Shown one piece after another: positions 8,169 through 17,053 of a DNA stretch of 64,000 nucleotides. The notes beneath the pieces are model-generated. The model was not told the origin of the DNA and searched no databases. It was given only the letters and a program-made list of their open reading frames with translations. Made by a program: the position numbers and the translations under genes. Source of the DNA: JACVRN01 sp963715565 (lineage in GTDB: Bacteria > Acidobacteriota > Blastocatellia > Pyrinomonadales > Pyrinomonadaceae); NCBI GenBank assembly GCA_963715565.1, contig OY970256.1:3472001-3536000 (forward strand), in the 5' to 3' direction. The stretch's first letter is position 1, and the number at the start of each line of letters is the position of its first letter.

Positions 8169-8230
8169 TTAAACAGGACAAAAATCAACCCTATTTTGAG
8201 TGAGGAACGGCGATTTTACAGGGGAAATCA

Positions 8231-9418
8231 CTGATTTGTTTCGGCGGCGAGGACTGGTGGTATCACCACCCGCATTCGAAGAACCATTTGATGAAGCGGT
8301 TTGCGCGTGCCGGAAACAGGGTCATCTTCGTGAACTCGATTTCGATGGGGCTGGCTTCGTTGAGTAACAAAGACCTCTTGCCGCGCATACGTCGGAAGCT
8401 CAAGAGCTATTCGCGGTTGGCGCGCGTGACGCCGGAAGGCATTACGGTGGTTTCGCCTCCGACTCTTCCCTTCTTCGGCAGCCGCGCCGCGCGCATGCTC
8501 AATCGCGGCCTCTTGCGCGCGCAGGTGGGAAGCCTCGCGCGCCGTCGCGGATTATCGCGCCCCATACTCTGGATAGCCATCCCGACCGCCGTCGACATGA
8601 TCGGGCACATGGGCGAGCAACTGGTCGTCTATCAGGTCTCGGACAAGTACGACGCGAACACTATGGATCATGCGACGGACCCGGAGCTTATTCGTCGTCT
8701 GCACGAGCGCGCTCTCTCTTCGGCAGACATCATCTTTTATTCGGGGCGCAAGCTTTTGGAAGAAGCGACGCACGGGCGCGAGCGTTCCTTTCTGCTCGAA
8801 CAGGCCGTTGATTATGAACACTGGGCGCAAGTGAAAGAGTTGGAAGTAGCGGCGGAGGTGGCGAATATTCCACGCCCTCGTTTGGGCTACTTCGGCGCGA
8901 TTGAGCCCTGGCTGGTGGACCAGGAGTTGATTCAAAAGGCTGCGCGCGAGCGCCCCCACTGGCACTGGGTCTTTATAGGCAACCGCGCGCGCGGGATGTT
9001 GATTGACGCGCTCCCGAACGTGCACTTTCTGCCGCCAGTGCCCTACGCTGAGCTGCCGCGTTACGCCGCAGGCTTTGACGTCTGCGTGCTCCCTTGGGAG
9101 ACGGAGCAGGCTTTTACAAGCTACGGCTCTGCGATCAAGGTGCGCGAGTACCTGGCTACGGGCAAGCCAGTCGTCATCGCGCCGCTTCCCGAATACGAGC
9201 CTATGCGCGACGTGCTGCGCATTGCACGCAGCCGCGACGAATTCCTGCGGCTCGTAGAGGAAGCATTAGATGAAAAGGATGAAGAGGCCGCGCGCTTGCG
9301 TCAGGCATCGGTCGTGAGCGGCACATGGGACGCGCGAGCAGAATGGGTGAGTGAAATTATACAGCAAGCGATTGACAAAAAAGCTTCTCAAAAATCCTTG
9401 CCTCAAGCCACGGCCTGA
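8231..9418 (+). CDS. Glycosyltransferase (GT-B type) with non-standard or lost start codon
   Basis: The reading frame is open from 8204 to the stop at 9418. The family-like N-terminus (ICFGGEDWWYHHPHS) lies before the first in-frame TTG/ATG at 8288-8291. In-frame codons before it offer no ATG, GTG or TTG; CTG at 8231, five bases after AGGGGA, is the best candidate and would give about 395 residues. The C-terminal half shows features of a nucleotide-sugar-binding GT-B domain (YFGAIEPWLV, LPPVPYAELPRYAAGFDVCVLPW, YLATGKPVVIAP). It probably adds a sugar in exopolysaccharide assembly. Its 5' end coincides with the island boundary, so the original start may have been removed by integration. It converges on and overlaps the next gene by 16 bases. 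Confidence 0.78.
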   Translation: MICFGGEDWWYHHPHSKNHLMKRFARAGNRVIFVNSISMGLASLSNKDLLPRIRRKLKSYSRLARVTPEGITVVSPPTLPFFGSRAARMLNRGLLRAQVGSLARRRGLSRPILWIAIPTAVDMIGHMGEQLVVYQVSDKYDANTMDHATDPELIRRLHERALSSADIIFYSGRKLLEEATHGRERSFLLEQAVDYEHWAQVKELEVAAEVANIPRPRLGYFGAIEPWLVDQELIQKAARERPHWHWVFIGNRARGMLIDALPNVHFLPPVPYAELPRYAAGFDVCVLPWETEQAFTSYGSAIKVREYLATGKPVVIAPLPEYEPMRDVLRIARSRDEFLRLVEEALDEKDEEAARLRQASVVSGTWDARAEWVSEIIQQAIDKKASQKSLPQATA

Positions 9419-11382
9419 CGAAAAATTTTCAACCTGCGTATCCAAGCCGATAGCTTTAATCCCGCTTCGTAAAGCGTTACTGCGCTCAGCGCGAAAAGAA
9501 AGTAATGAATGGCAAGGACGTACCTGTATTCCGTGTGAAAGGCCGATTGCACGCAGAGATAATAAGCAGGCACGACGAGTAGCAACGTGAGCGTGCGCCA
9601 CTTTCGCGCACGCGCCAGAAGTGCCAGACCTATGAGGGCGAGCGGGAGCATGACGGCGGTGAGATAGAGCTTCTGTATCACGCGAAAGAGCGCGCGCGGG
9701 ATTCTGGTCCATGTAAATGAAGCTGGTCCGAGCGAGTGTAAGGCGGGCGCGCCTATCTCAATCTGCGGGTTCGGCTCGATTGAAGCTTCGTTATTGATGA
9801 CAAGACGCGCGCGTGTTCTTGCAGGACTCACAAAGGGAAGCTGAATTAAACTCTCTGGCTGTGCTTCGGGCTGGGTCATCTCCAGTGTCTCTACGACCGT
9901 GGATGCATAGACAGCGCCTTTTTCATCTCTGACGCTCAGGCTCATGCGCCCGCGCAGGATTTTGGCTGAGAGTAAGAGCACGTAATCCGTATCGGCCTCG
10001 ACGTCAAAGGGCGCGGACGAGAGTTGAGTTCCGTAGGTGGAAGAGTCGCCTGTGAGCTGAAGTCTTTGATCGTCGCGCGCTGGAACTGCATGCGCGCCTG
10101 TTGCGACCGTGCTCGTACGTAGTAAATCCTGCACAGTGACGGTCCAGGCGGGCGCTGTCGCTTCATTAACTATGAGCGAATGCGTGACGGGCGGCTCTGG
10201 ATTGATGATGCGCGCGCGTTCGAGCCTCAGCATGGACGTTGCGCGCTGTGCCATCACGCTCATAAACCAGAAGGGATGCGAGCGCACAACGCCTATGCCG
10301 TACTTCAAGCGCATGCGGTCGCGCTCGACTCCGTCAGGATAGAAATAGGTTCCGAAATAATCCGGCCTCCCGTACCTCTCCGCCTCCCACTTCATGATGC
10401 CCATGTCTGTCTGTGGAATCCCGAAGCGCGCTTGTGTGTCGTAATCCGCAATGCCCTGTAGAAACGTCTGCCCCGCGCCGAGCGAAAGCGGAATGAAGTA
10501 GCCGAAGACGACGGCATTGCGAATCGTGAGCGGCGCGACGACGAGCAACGCTCCTGCAAGCAGCGCGGCGGAGGAGCGCAGACGCCGCCCGCGCTCGACG
10601 AGCAAGAGCACCGCCAACGCCAGAAACGGAGCAAGCAGCAAAGCATTCGCCCTCAGCCAGCAGGACAATCCGACACACGCGCCCGCCGCGATGATGGTCC
10701 AGAGACGTTGTGGCCGCCTGTTGTGAGCGCGCGCCAGAAAAAGAATCGCGAGCAGGATTGGAAAAACGGCCAGTGAATCAGGCAGCAGCAGGACTGAATT
10801 CCACGCGAACTGCGGCGCGAACGCAGCCAGCAAGCCTGCAATCACGGCCACGCCCGGAGGGAAAAGCTCTCTGACAATGAGAAAGATAAGCAGGACGGCC
10901 AGCGCATCGACAGTGATTTGCAGGAGTTGCACTGCACGGTCGGATTCGCCCACCAGACTGTACACAACCGCGAGCACAATGGAATAGCCCGGCGGGTGTC
11001 CAAGCGTGTTCGGATTAGCAAGCGGCGAAGAGCGGCTCCAGAACGCCTTTACCCCGCCCTCCGCGAAATGCTTCGCGATGTACTTGTAATCGTTGACGAC
11101 AACCGATTGAACCTTCCACACCTCAAGCCGCGTGTCGTGCCACGACACGAGCCTCACGCCGAAGGCCGCCATGAAGATAAGCACGCCCGCGATGAACACA
11201 CGCCTCCGCCGCACAACAATCGCCCTAGCATTCGCAGTTGCGCCCTGACCAACTGTTGCACCCCTGCGAGCTTCCACCACAGTTGCGCCCCTGAAAGCTT
11301 CCTCTGCGGTTGCGTGCCGAGCGGCTTCCCCGCCGACAACAGAATCATCCGTTGCTGCCGTGCTCTTGTCGTCTCTTTTCAT
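9403..11382 (-). CDS. GT39-type membrane glycosyltransferase (PMT/ArnT-like)
   Basis: A 659-residue polytopic membrane protein. After a hydrophilic N-terminal 55 residues it has many transmembrane segments, beginning with VFIAGVLIFMAAFGVRLVSW. A first extracytoplasmic loop (HDTRLEVWKVQSVVVNDYKYIAKHF) and LGHPPGYSIVLAVVYSL are typical of lipid-linked-sugar transferases of the PMT/ArnT kind. Between the main membrane block and the last helices is an extracytoplasmic beta-rich insert (about residues 425-560), resembling a carbohydrate-binding fold. It probably moves sugars from polyprenyl phosphate donors outside the cytoplasmic membrane. The N-terminus contains degenerate repeats around RGATV, encoded by an imperfect tandem DNA repeat, and may not be conserved; the true start could lie further in. 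Confidence 0.8.
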   Translation of the reverse strand: MKRDDKSTAATDDSVVGGEAARHATAEEAFRGATVVEARRGATVGQGATANARAIVVRRRRVFIAGVLIFMAAFGVRLVSWHDTRLEVWKVQSVVVNDYKYIAKHFAEGGVKAFWSRSSPLANPNTLGHPPGYSIVLAVVYSLVGESDRAVQLLQITVDALAVLLIFLIVRELFPPGVAVIAGLLAAFAPQFAWNSVLLLPDSLAVFPILLAILFLARAHNRRPQRLWTIIAAGACVGLSCWLRANALLLAPFLALAVLLLVERGRRLRSSAALLAGALLVVAPLTIRNAVVFGYFIPLSLGAGQTFLQGIADYDTQARFGIPQTDMGIMKWEAERYGRPDYFGTYFYPDGVERDRMRLKYGIGVVRSHPFWFMSVMAQRATSMLRLERARIINPEPPVTHSLIVNEATAPAWTVTVQDLLRTSTVATGAHAVPARDDQRLQLTGDSSTYGTQLSSAPFDVEADTDYVLLLSAKILRGRMSLSVRDEKGAVYASTVVETLEMTQPEAQPESLIQLPFVSPARTRARLVINNEASIEPNPQIEIGAPALHSLGPASFTWTRIPRALFRVIQKLYLTAVMLPLALIGLALLARARKWRTLTLLLVVPAYYLCVQSAFHTEYRYVLAIHYFLFALSAVTLYEAGLKLSAWIRRLKIFRQAVA

Positions 11383-11647
11383 TCAACGAGAATTGACTGT
11401 TTCTTATGGGACAAAACGCAAGCTCTCTTCCGTTGCACGCCTTCGAGACCCTGCGTTTGAATCGGGCGGAGCGAATCGCTATTCTGCTATATTATTCGTC
11501 GAAACGACAGGACGCACGCAATCCGTATCGAACCGGAAAGTGCGCGCACCCGTTTCCCGATTCAACACGTGCGGCAACCAGCCTCATCCCGGCTCAAGCC
11601 CAACCCGAGCGCGAATGAAACTGAGAAGACCACACGCGAGGTAACCG

Positions 11648-13816
11648 ATGAAGAAATTAAGAATCTTTGCCGCGTCGCCCTCAGACATGGCAACCGAGCG
11701 CGCCAAGGTAGAGACGGTTGCTTCCATGCTCAAGCCGCTCGCAGATAATCTGGGCATCGTGCTCGACGTCGTTGACTGGCGCGCCGTAGTGCCTGATATG
11801 GGACGCCCCGAGCAAGTCATCCTCAAACAACTCGACCCGGAATCATGGGGCGTCTTTATAGGAATCCTCTGGCATCGCTTCGGCACGCCGCCCGCAGGCA
11901 GCGACCCGCAATCACAGAAAGACTATCTCTCAGGCACGGAAGAGGAATTCAAGACCGCGCATCATTTGTGGAAGCAACACTCGAAGCCCCGCATCATGAT
12001 CTATCGCTGCACGCGCGCCATCCCGCCCGACGCGCTCGACCCAGACCAATTCAAGCGCGTCAAAGAATTCTTCGCCGAGTTTGAGGCCATCAAAGGCGAA
12101 CACCCCGGTCTCTATCAACCCTTCGACATAACTGAAGCGTTCGAGAAACTGCTGCTCCACAATTTGCAAACGCTCTTGCTTGAGTACGGCGAGGAACTCC
12201 GAGGCAAGCCTGTCGAGCCGGAAGTCATACAGGCATTCGCGCCCAAGATTCCCGACAACCTCCCGCGCCGCGCTCCCTTCTTCGGGCGCGACAAAGAGAT
12301 GGACACAGTGATGCGCGCCCTCAGCCCCGAAGACCGCACATGGGGCATTCTCCTCGACGGCATCGGCGGCATCGGCAAATCCGCGCTTGCTATTGAAGCC
12401 GCCTATCGATGCAAAGAGCAAAGCCTCTTCGACGCCTTCATCTTCGTAAGCGCCAAGCAGAACATCCTCGACCCGAGCGGCATTCGTGAATTAAAGCCCG
12501 CTGCGCGCACTCTCGACGAATTTCTTAACGAGACCGCGCGCGTGCTGGGACAAACGGGCATCGCGAAATTGGAGGGCGATGACAAACGACGCGCCTTGCT
12601 CGACGCGTTGCGCGACATGCGCGTGCTGCTCATCTACGACAACCTGGAAACGCTGGCGAAAGAAGAACAGGAAGCACTCGCAAACTTCCTGCGTGAGTTG
12701 CCGCAAGCGTGTAAAGCAATCATCACGAGCCGACGACGCGGCGGCGAAGGCGCTGTCTGGCTGCGACTTGAAAAACTTGAATGGGACGCCGCCCGCGCTA
12801 TCATCGAAAGCGAAATGCAGCGCGACCCGCAACTGGCAAACAAGCTGCGGCGTGCTGGCGAAGCAGGCTGGCAAGAGTTATATGACGAGACACAAGGCTC
12901 GCCGCTCGCACTAATGCACACGCTGGGATTGATGCGCGTCCGTGCGGCCTTGACGTTTGACGGCGCGCTCGAACTGCTGCGCGGCAACCAAGCACCCGAT
13001 TTGCAGCAATTTATCTTTCAAGAGGCGCGCAGAGAATTAACCACGAATGATGAAGCCGCGCTCCGCGCACTCTCTTTCTTCGCCCCGTCGGCTACGTTCG
13101 AGGCGTGGATGCAAGTTGCCGAACTCTCACGCAACGCACTGGAGACAACGATTGATCGCCTGAGTGCGCTCTCGTTGGTAGACATGCTCACGGGTGAGGA
13201 ACGCTATGCCCTGCATCCGCTCACACGCAATTTCGTCCGCGACGAATTGCTGGTGGACGCGCAAATTTCACGAGAGATCGGAATGCGCTTCGCCAATTAT
13301 TGGGTTACTTACGCGCAACAATATGGTGGTGATGACAAAGATAGTTATAAGACCTATGAACGTCTTGAAGCTGAGTGGGCAAATTTGGACGCGGCGGCAG
13401 AATGGCTGTGGCAGACGGCAGCAATACAGGGGGGGAAGATTGACAATGAAAATGCGGCGCTAATGCTGAATTATTTAGTAAAAGGCTTGAGTCAATTCTT
13501 ATGGTTCGGCGGACGCTGGGACGAACGGGTGCGTCTGAATGCACGCACATACGAGGCAATGCTTGCGATGAAAGACTGGCATACAGCAGGCTGGCGTGCC
13601 TATAACATAGCATGGATATATTATCAACGCGCAAACAGCGATGAGGGAGGACTCTGGGCCGAACGGTGCGCTGAATCGTGGGAGGTTAGCGAGAGCAAAT
13701 ACGAACAAGCAGCCGGCATGCGAATGCGTGGATTGATAGCCAAACTACGTAATGAACATGACTTAGCTGAACAGTTGTTTCAGAACGCTATGGTGATTTA
13801 CCGTGATCCTGAATAA
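11648..13816 (+). CDS. DUF4062-NB-ARC STAND ATPase (N-terminal part of frameshifted gene)
   Basis: The first 110 residues match the DUF4062 type (MKKLRIFAASPSDMATERA, DVVDWRAV, SWGVFIGILWHRFGTP), often an effector-side or signalling domain in STAND proteins. Residues about 208-420 form an NB-ARC ATPase with P-loop GIGGIGKSA (238-246), Walker B VLLIYDNLE and sensor segment KAIITSRR. Helical TPR-like repeats follow. The frame stops at TAA 13814-13816 in the middle of a TPR unit, and the repeats resume in the next frame. ATG is preceded by GAGGT. Architecture of this type is widespread in signalling and in antiviral STAND systems; which role applies here is not shown. Nothing firm is seen in the 265 bases upstream. 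Confidence 0.85.
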   Translation: MKKLRIFAASPSDMATERAKVETVASMLKPLADNLGIVLDVVDWRAVVPDMGRPEQVILKQLDPESWGVFIGILWHRFGTPPAGSDPQSQKDYLSGTEEEFKTAHHLWKQHSKPRIMIYRCTRAIPPDALDPDQFKRVKEFFAEFEAIKGEHPGLYQPFDITEAFEKLLLHNLQTLLLEYGEELRGKPVEPEVIQAFAPKIPDNLPRRAPFFGRDKEMDTVMRALSPEDRTWGILLDGIGGIGKSALAIEAAYRCKEQSLFDAFIFVSAKQNILDPSGIRELKPAARTLDEFLNETARVLGQTGIAKLEGDDKRRALLDALRDMRVLLIYDNLETLAKEEQEALANFLRELPQACKAIITSRRRGGEGAVWLRLEKLEWDAARAIIESEMQRDPQLANKLRRAGEAGWQELYDETQGSPLALMHTLGLMRVRAALTFDGALELLRGNQAPDLQQFIFQEARRELTTNDEAALRALSFFAPSATFEAWMQVAELSRNALETTIDRLSALSLVDMLTGEERYALHPLTRNFVRDELLVDAQISREIGMRFANYWVTYAQQYGGDDKDSYKTYERLEAEWANLDAAAEWLWQTAAIQGGKIDNENAALMLNYLVKGLSQFLWFGGRWDERVRLNARTYEAMLAMKDWHTAGWRAYNIAWIYYQRANSDEGGLWAERCAESWEVSESKYEQAAGMRMRGLIAKLRNEHDLAEQLFQNAMVIYRDPE

Positions 13817-14243
13817 AGATGACAGTGTAGCGATTACACTCAATGACTTGGCGGAACTCGAACGCGTACGTAAGCGTTACGACAAAGCAGAACTGTTTTA
13901 CCGTGAAGCTTTGGATATACATCGAAGGAGAAACGACACACTTCTGATTCCAGCAGTAATTATTAACTTAGGCTTACTCGCGCTTGATCATAAGCGTTGG
14001 GCAGAGGCACGTGATTGGTATGAGGAAGGGTTGTCACTAGCGCGTCGAATCGGACGTCAAGATTTAGTTGCCACAAGTCTGTATGGACTCACACGTGTGT
14101 ATGAAGAAGAGGGACAACATGATATTGCCCTCCCGCTAGCGCAAGAGGCGTTAGCGATTCGTGAGCGGCTGCAATACTCTGAGTTAGCGGTGACGCGAGA
14201 GCTAGTGGAGAGGTTAGAGAAGAAAGTGAAAGGCGAAGAGTAA
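13803..14243 (+). CDS. C-terminal TPR part of the frameshifted STAND protein
   Basis: This frame overlaps the end of the preceding gene by 14 bases and continues its TPR array: KRYDKAELFYREALDIHRRR, KRWAEARDWYEEGLSLARR, GQHDIALPLAQEALAIRER. Removing one base near 13811-13817 (CCTGAATAAAG) would join both parts into a single protein of about 865 residues. Either a real +1 frameshift, a sequencing error, or expression as a separate coupled protein from GTG 13803 could explain it. No classical slippery site is seen. Confidence 0.65.
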   Translation: MILNKDDSVAITLNDLAELERVRKRYDKAELFYREALDIHRRRNDTLLIPAVIINLGLLALDHKRWAEARDWYEEGLSLARRIGRQDLVATSLYGLTRVYEEEGQHDIALPLAQEALAIRERLQYSELAVTRELVERLEKKVKGEE

Positions 14244-14265
14244 ATAGTGCATAACGGTTAAGAGT

Positions 14266-16209
14266 ATGTGTGGAATAGCCGGTCTCGTAAGTCAAAATCC
14301 GAATGAACTCATCGGTCAGATGCTTGAGAGTATTGAGCATCGGGGGCGGGATGATGAGGGTGTGTGGACGTCTGAGCCGGTGGATGATGAGGGAAGGCTT
14401 GCTTGTTTGGGGCACAGGCGGTTGGCGATTATTGATGTGAGTCGGGCGGGGCATCAGCCTATGGTGTCGGCGGATGGAAGGTTTGTGCTGACGTTTAATG
14501 GGGAGATTTATAATTACAAGGATGTCAGGAGGGAGTTGGAGGCGAAGGGGCATCGGTTCAGAACCGAGACGGATACGGAGGTGTTGCTGGCGGCGTTTGC
14601 GGAGTGGGGTGTGGGGTGTTTGCCGCGTCTGAATGGGATGTTTGCGTTCGCGGTGTGGGATGTGCGGGAGCGTGTGTTGACGCTGGCGCGTGACCGGATG
14701 GGGATTAAGCCGCTCTATTATGCGCTGACTCCGGGCTGGAACGGGACGAAGGGGTCTTTTATTTTCGGTTCGGAGATTAAGGCTATTCTGGCGAGCGGGT
14801 TGGTGGAGCGCGCTTTGGACGAGGAGGCGCTGAATCAGTATCTGACTTTTTTGTGGACGCCGCCGCCGCACACGCTCTTTCGCGGCATCATGTCTCTGCC
14901 GCCCGCGCATGTGCTGACTTTGCGTGATGGCGATTTGAAGATAGAGGAGTGGTGGGACGTTTCTTTTGAAGAGGTGTGGGAGGGCAAGAGCGACGAGTGG
15001 TGGCAGGAGCGCGTGTTGGAGACGCTGTCGCGGGTGGTCCAGATGGAGATGGTGGCGGACGTGCCGCTGGGGTCGTTTCTCTCGGGCGGGGTGGATTCCT
15101 CCGTCATCTGTGCGTTGATGAAGGAGCACTCGAACGGGCGGCGCGTCCAGACCTACACGGTGGGGATAGAAGCGGAAGATTTGCGCTATGACATTATCCC
15201 TGACGACGTGCAGTGGGCGCGGCGCGTGGGCAAATTATTAGAGACGGATTATCACGAGACGATGCTCAAGCCGGACGTGCTCTCTCTACTGCCGAAGCTT
15301 GTCTATCACATGGACGTGCCGCCGATTGACATGGCGATTCCAAGCTTTCTGGTTTCGCAGTCGGCGCGCGAGACCTTGAAAGTGATGCTGTCGGGGATGG
15401 GAGGCGATGAAGTCTTTGCAGGTTATCCAAGGCAACTCGCGATGAAGATCGCGGGCGCGTTCGATCCTGTGCCGGGACACGTGCGTCGTCCTTTGATGAA
15501 CGTGGTGGCGGAGGCTTTGCCGGGCGGGTTGCCGGGACGGCTAACTGCGCCTTTGCGTAACGCGAAGAAGTTTGCCAGAAGCGCTGCGCTCGATTTTGAG
15601 AATCGCTATCTGGGCTACGGCACGTATTTCACGGATCGTATGAAGAGTGAGCTTTACACGGATGCGCTCAATGAGCGTGTCAGCGGGATGGATGCTTATT
15701 ACCTGCATCGCCGTTATTTCCAGCGCGTGCGTCATGCTTCCCCCCTGAATCGGCTGCTCTATGTTGACCTCAAGACCTTTCTGCCCTGTCTGAACCTGGA
15801 CACGACGGACAAGACTTCTATGGCTGCGAATTTGGAAGTGCGCGTGCCGTTTCTAAATCATGAGCTGGTGGAGCTGGCCTCTCATATGCCTGCGCATTTG
15901 AAGCTGCGGGGGCTGCGGCGCAAGTACGTTTTGAAGCGCGCCGCCGAGCGCGTGTTGCCGAAGGAGGTCGTGTGGCGGCGCAAGGCAGGCTTTGGCGCAC
16001 CCTTGCGGTCGTGGCTGCGGGGCCCTTTGCGCCCTCTGGTCCAGGAGTTGCTTTCCGAGGAGACAATCAAGCGGCGCGGTCTTTTCCGTGCGCCCGCGGT
16101 CCAGCACATAGTGGACCAAAATGAGCGCGGGCGCGAAGATTATAACCTGCAAGTTTTTCAGCTTCTCACGCTGGAATTGTGGCAGCGCACCTTTATGGAC
16201 GCGAAGTAA
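14266..16209 (+). CDS. asnB: Asparagine synthase (glutamine-hydrolysing) family amidotransferase
   Basis: The protein starts MCGIAGLVS, so Cys2 becomes the N-terminal nucleophile of the class II glutaminase domain. This is followed by EHRGRDDEGVW, GHRRLAIID and LTFNGEIYNY. The synthetase half has the ATP-pyrophosphatase loop SGGVDSSVICALM and the GMGGDEVFAGYPR motif. At 647 residues it is full length. It starts about 20 bases after the STAND gene and lies in a glycan cluster with a second paralogue at 25210-27144. In such clusters AsnB-like enzymes often amidate a sugar acid or other glycan precursor rather than making free asparagine; which applies here is inference. Confidence 0.92.
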   Translation: MCGIAGLVSQNPNELIGQMLESIEHRGRDDEGVWTSEPVDDEGRLACLGHRRLAIIDVSRAGHQPMVSADGRFVLTFNGEIYNYKDVRRELEAKGHRFRTETDTEVLLAAFAEWGVGCLPRLNGMFAFAVWDVRERVLTLARDRMGIKPLYYALTPGWNGTKGSFIFGSEIKAILASGLVERALDEEALNQYLTFLWTPPPHTLFRGIMSLPPAHVLTLRDGDLKIEEWWDVSFEEVWEGKSDEWWQERVLETLSRVVQMEMVADVPLGSFLSGGVDSSVICALMKEHSNGRRVQTYTVGIEAEDLRYDIIPDDVQWARRVGKLLETDYHETMLKPDVLSLLPKLVYHMDVPPIDMAIPSFLVSQSARETLKVMLSGMGGDEVFAGYPRQLAMKIAGAFDPVPGHVRRPLMNVVAEALPGGLPGRLTAPLRNAKKFARSAALDFENRYLGYGTYFTDRMKSELYTDALNERVSGMDAYYLHRRYFQRVRHASPLNRLLYVDLKTFLPCLNLDTTDKTSMAANLEVRVPFLNHELVELASHMPAHLKLRGLRRKYVLKRAAERVLPKEVVWRRKAGFGAPLRSWLRGPLRPLVQELLSEETIKRRGLFRAPAVQHIVDQNERGREDYNLQVFQLLTLELWQRTFMDAK

Positions 16210-16212
16210 AGT

Positions 16213-16240
16213 GGGCCACGGCGCGGCCCGCAGTCTATTT
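16213..16240 (+). terminator. Probable terminator after asnB
   Basis: GGGCC and GGCCC arms (16213-16217 and 16225-16229) form a short GC-rich hairpin four bases past the asnB stop. It is followed by GCAGTCTATTTTT. The placement and T-run fit a rho-independent terminator. Confidence 0.5.
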
Positions 16241-16266
16241 TTCGGCTCATCCTGCGTGAATAATCG

Positions 16267-16295
16267 TTGACAATGGGCGACTCGTTTGTTAGTTA
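16267..16295 (+). promoter_or_regulatory. Candidate promoter for the CD225-like gene
   Basis: TTGACA (16267-16272), a 17-bp spacer and TAGTTA (16290-16295) give a plausible sigma-70 promoter. The leader before the ATG at 16469 would be about 165 bases. It contains no gene that I recognise. Confidence 0.4.
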
Positions 16296-16468
16296 TGCAG
16301 CCTGCGCGCGAAAACTCCGGGGGCAAAAGGAGCGCATCCGGGACGGCGCTCAGGCTTTATAGTCTTTAGCCACCGCACAAGTCAGTTTGCTGAAGCGTGC
16401 CCCGACCGTTCGGGCGCGGAAACTAAATCCGAAGCTTTAAATACCTAACCTAAAAGAGGAGATACGCA

Positions 16469-16777
16469 ATGTCACAAAACTGGACGCCGCCACCTCCGGG
16501 AGGCGGAGCAGGCCCAGCCGGGGGTGCTCCCCCGCCCAACTATCTCATCCCAGCCATTCTGGTGACGCTCTTTTGCTGTCTGCCGGGCGGAGTGGCGGGC
16601 ATCATTTTCGCTACACAGGTCAACAGCAAGTATGCTGCGGGCGATGTAGCGGGCGCGATGGAGGCTTCCAAGAAAGCCAAGACGTGGACGATGATCGGCG
16701 CTGGTGTAGGAATAGCCGTCTGGGCCTTGGTGATTATCGTCAACCTGCTGGGGCTGGCGGCTGGCGGCATGCGCTAA
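16469..16777 (+). CDS. CD225/dispanin-family small membrane protein
   Basis: A 102-residue protein with a Pro/Gly-rich N-terminus (NWTPPPPGGGAGPAGG). It has two hydrophobic segments, NYLIPAILVTLFCCLPGGVAGIIF and MIGAGVGIAVWALVIIVNLLGL, separated by ATQVNSKYAAGDVAGAMEASKKAK. The CCLPGG turn and the following small-residue helix with an A-x-x-AS-KKA pattern are typical of bacterial CD225 proteins. It starts after GAGGAGATACGC, a strong ribosome-binding site. Bacterial members are membrane proteins of unclear role. A TM2-domain gene follows about 275 bases downstream in the same direction. Confidence 0.85.
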   Translation: MSQNWTPPPPGGGAGPAGGAPPPNYLIPAILVTLFCCLPGGVAGIIFATQVNSKYAAGDVAGAMEASKKAKTWTMIGAGVGIAVWALVIIVNLLGLAAGGMR

Positions 16778-17053
16778 AGGCTGCCGCGCGCGCCGCTCTC
16801 TCTGGAAATCGAGCGGCGCACAGGCTCGCAGTGAAATTGCAGTCCCCTCGCCCTGGCGGAGACCTTCCGTGCGGCTGTCGAGCGGCGAACTTGCGGCTCG
16901 CATCTACGGCTGGCTTCTCCGCCGTCTTCGCAGGATTTTCACGCGCGTTGCATGAGAAGGAGCAAGACGTGTTATCCTTTTCGTGCGGCGCGCGTGGAGC
17001 ATTTCAGCCCGAAAATTTTTATCACCCTTCCAACTTTTCAGGAGCAAATTCGA

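Noticed and set aside
9266..9712. A 148-residue minus-strand ORF across the overlap of the two glycosyltransferase genes
   Set aside because: Its composition is His/Arg/Ala-rich, it has no family likeness, and it lies within the conserved ends of the two real genes.
13803..13816. Programmed ribosomal frameshifting in the STAND gene
   Set aside because: No slippery heptamer or downstream pseudoknot is evident; a plain frameshift or sequencing error is simpler.
14089..15129. A 346-residue antisense ORF across asnB and the end of the STAND gene
   Set aside because: It is Arg/His/Pro/Leu-rich, has no family likeness, and lies wholly opposite well-conserved coding sequence. It is a by-product of codon bias in GC-rich DNA.
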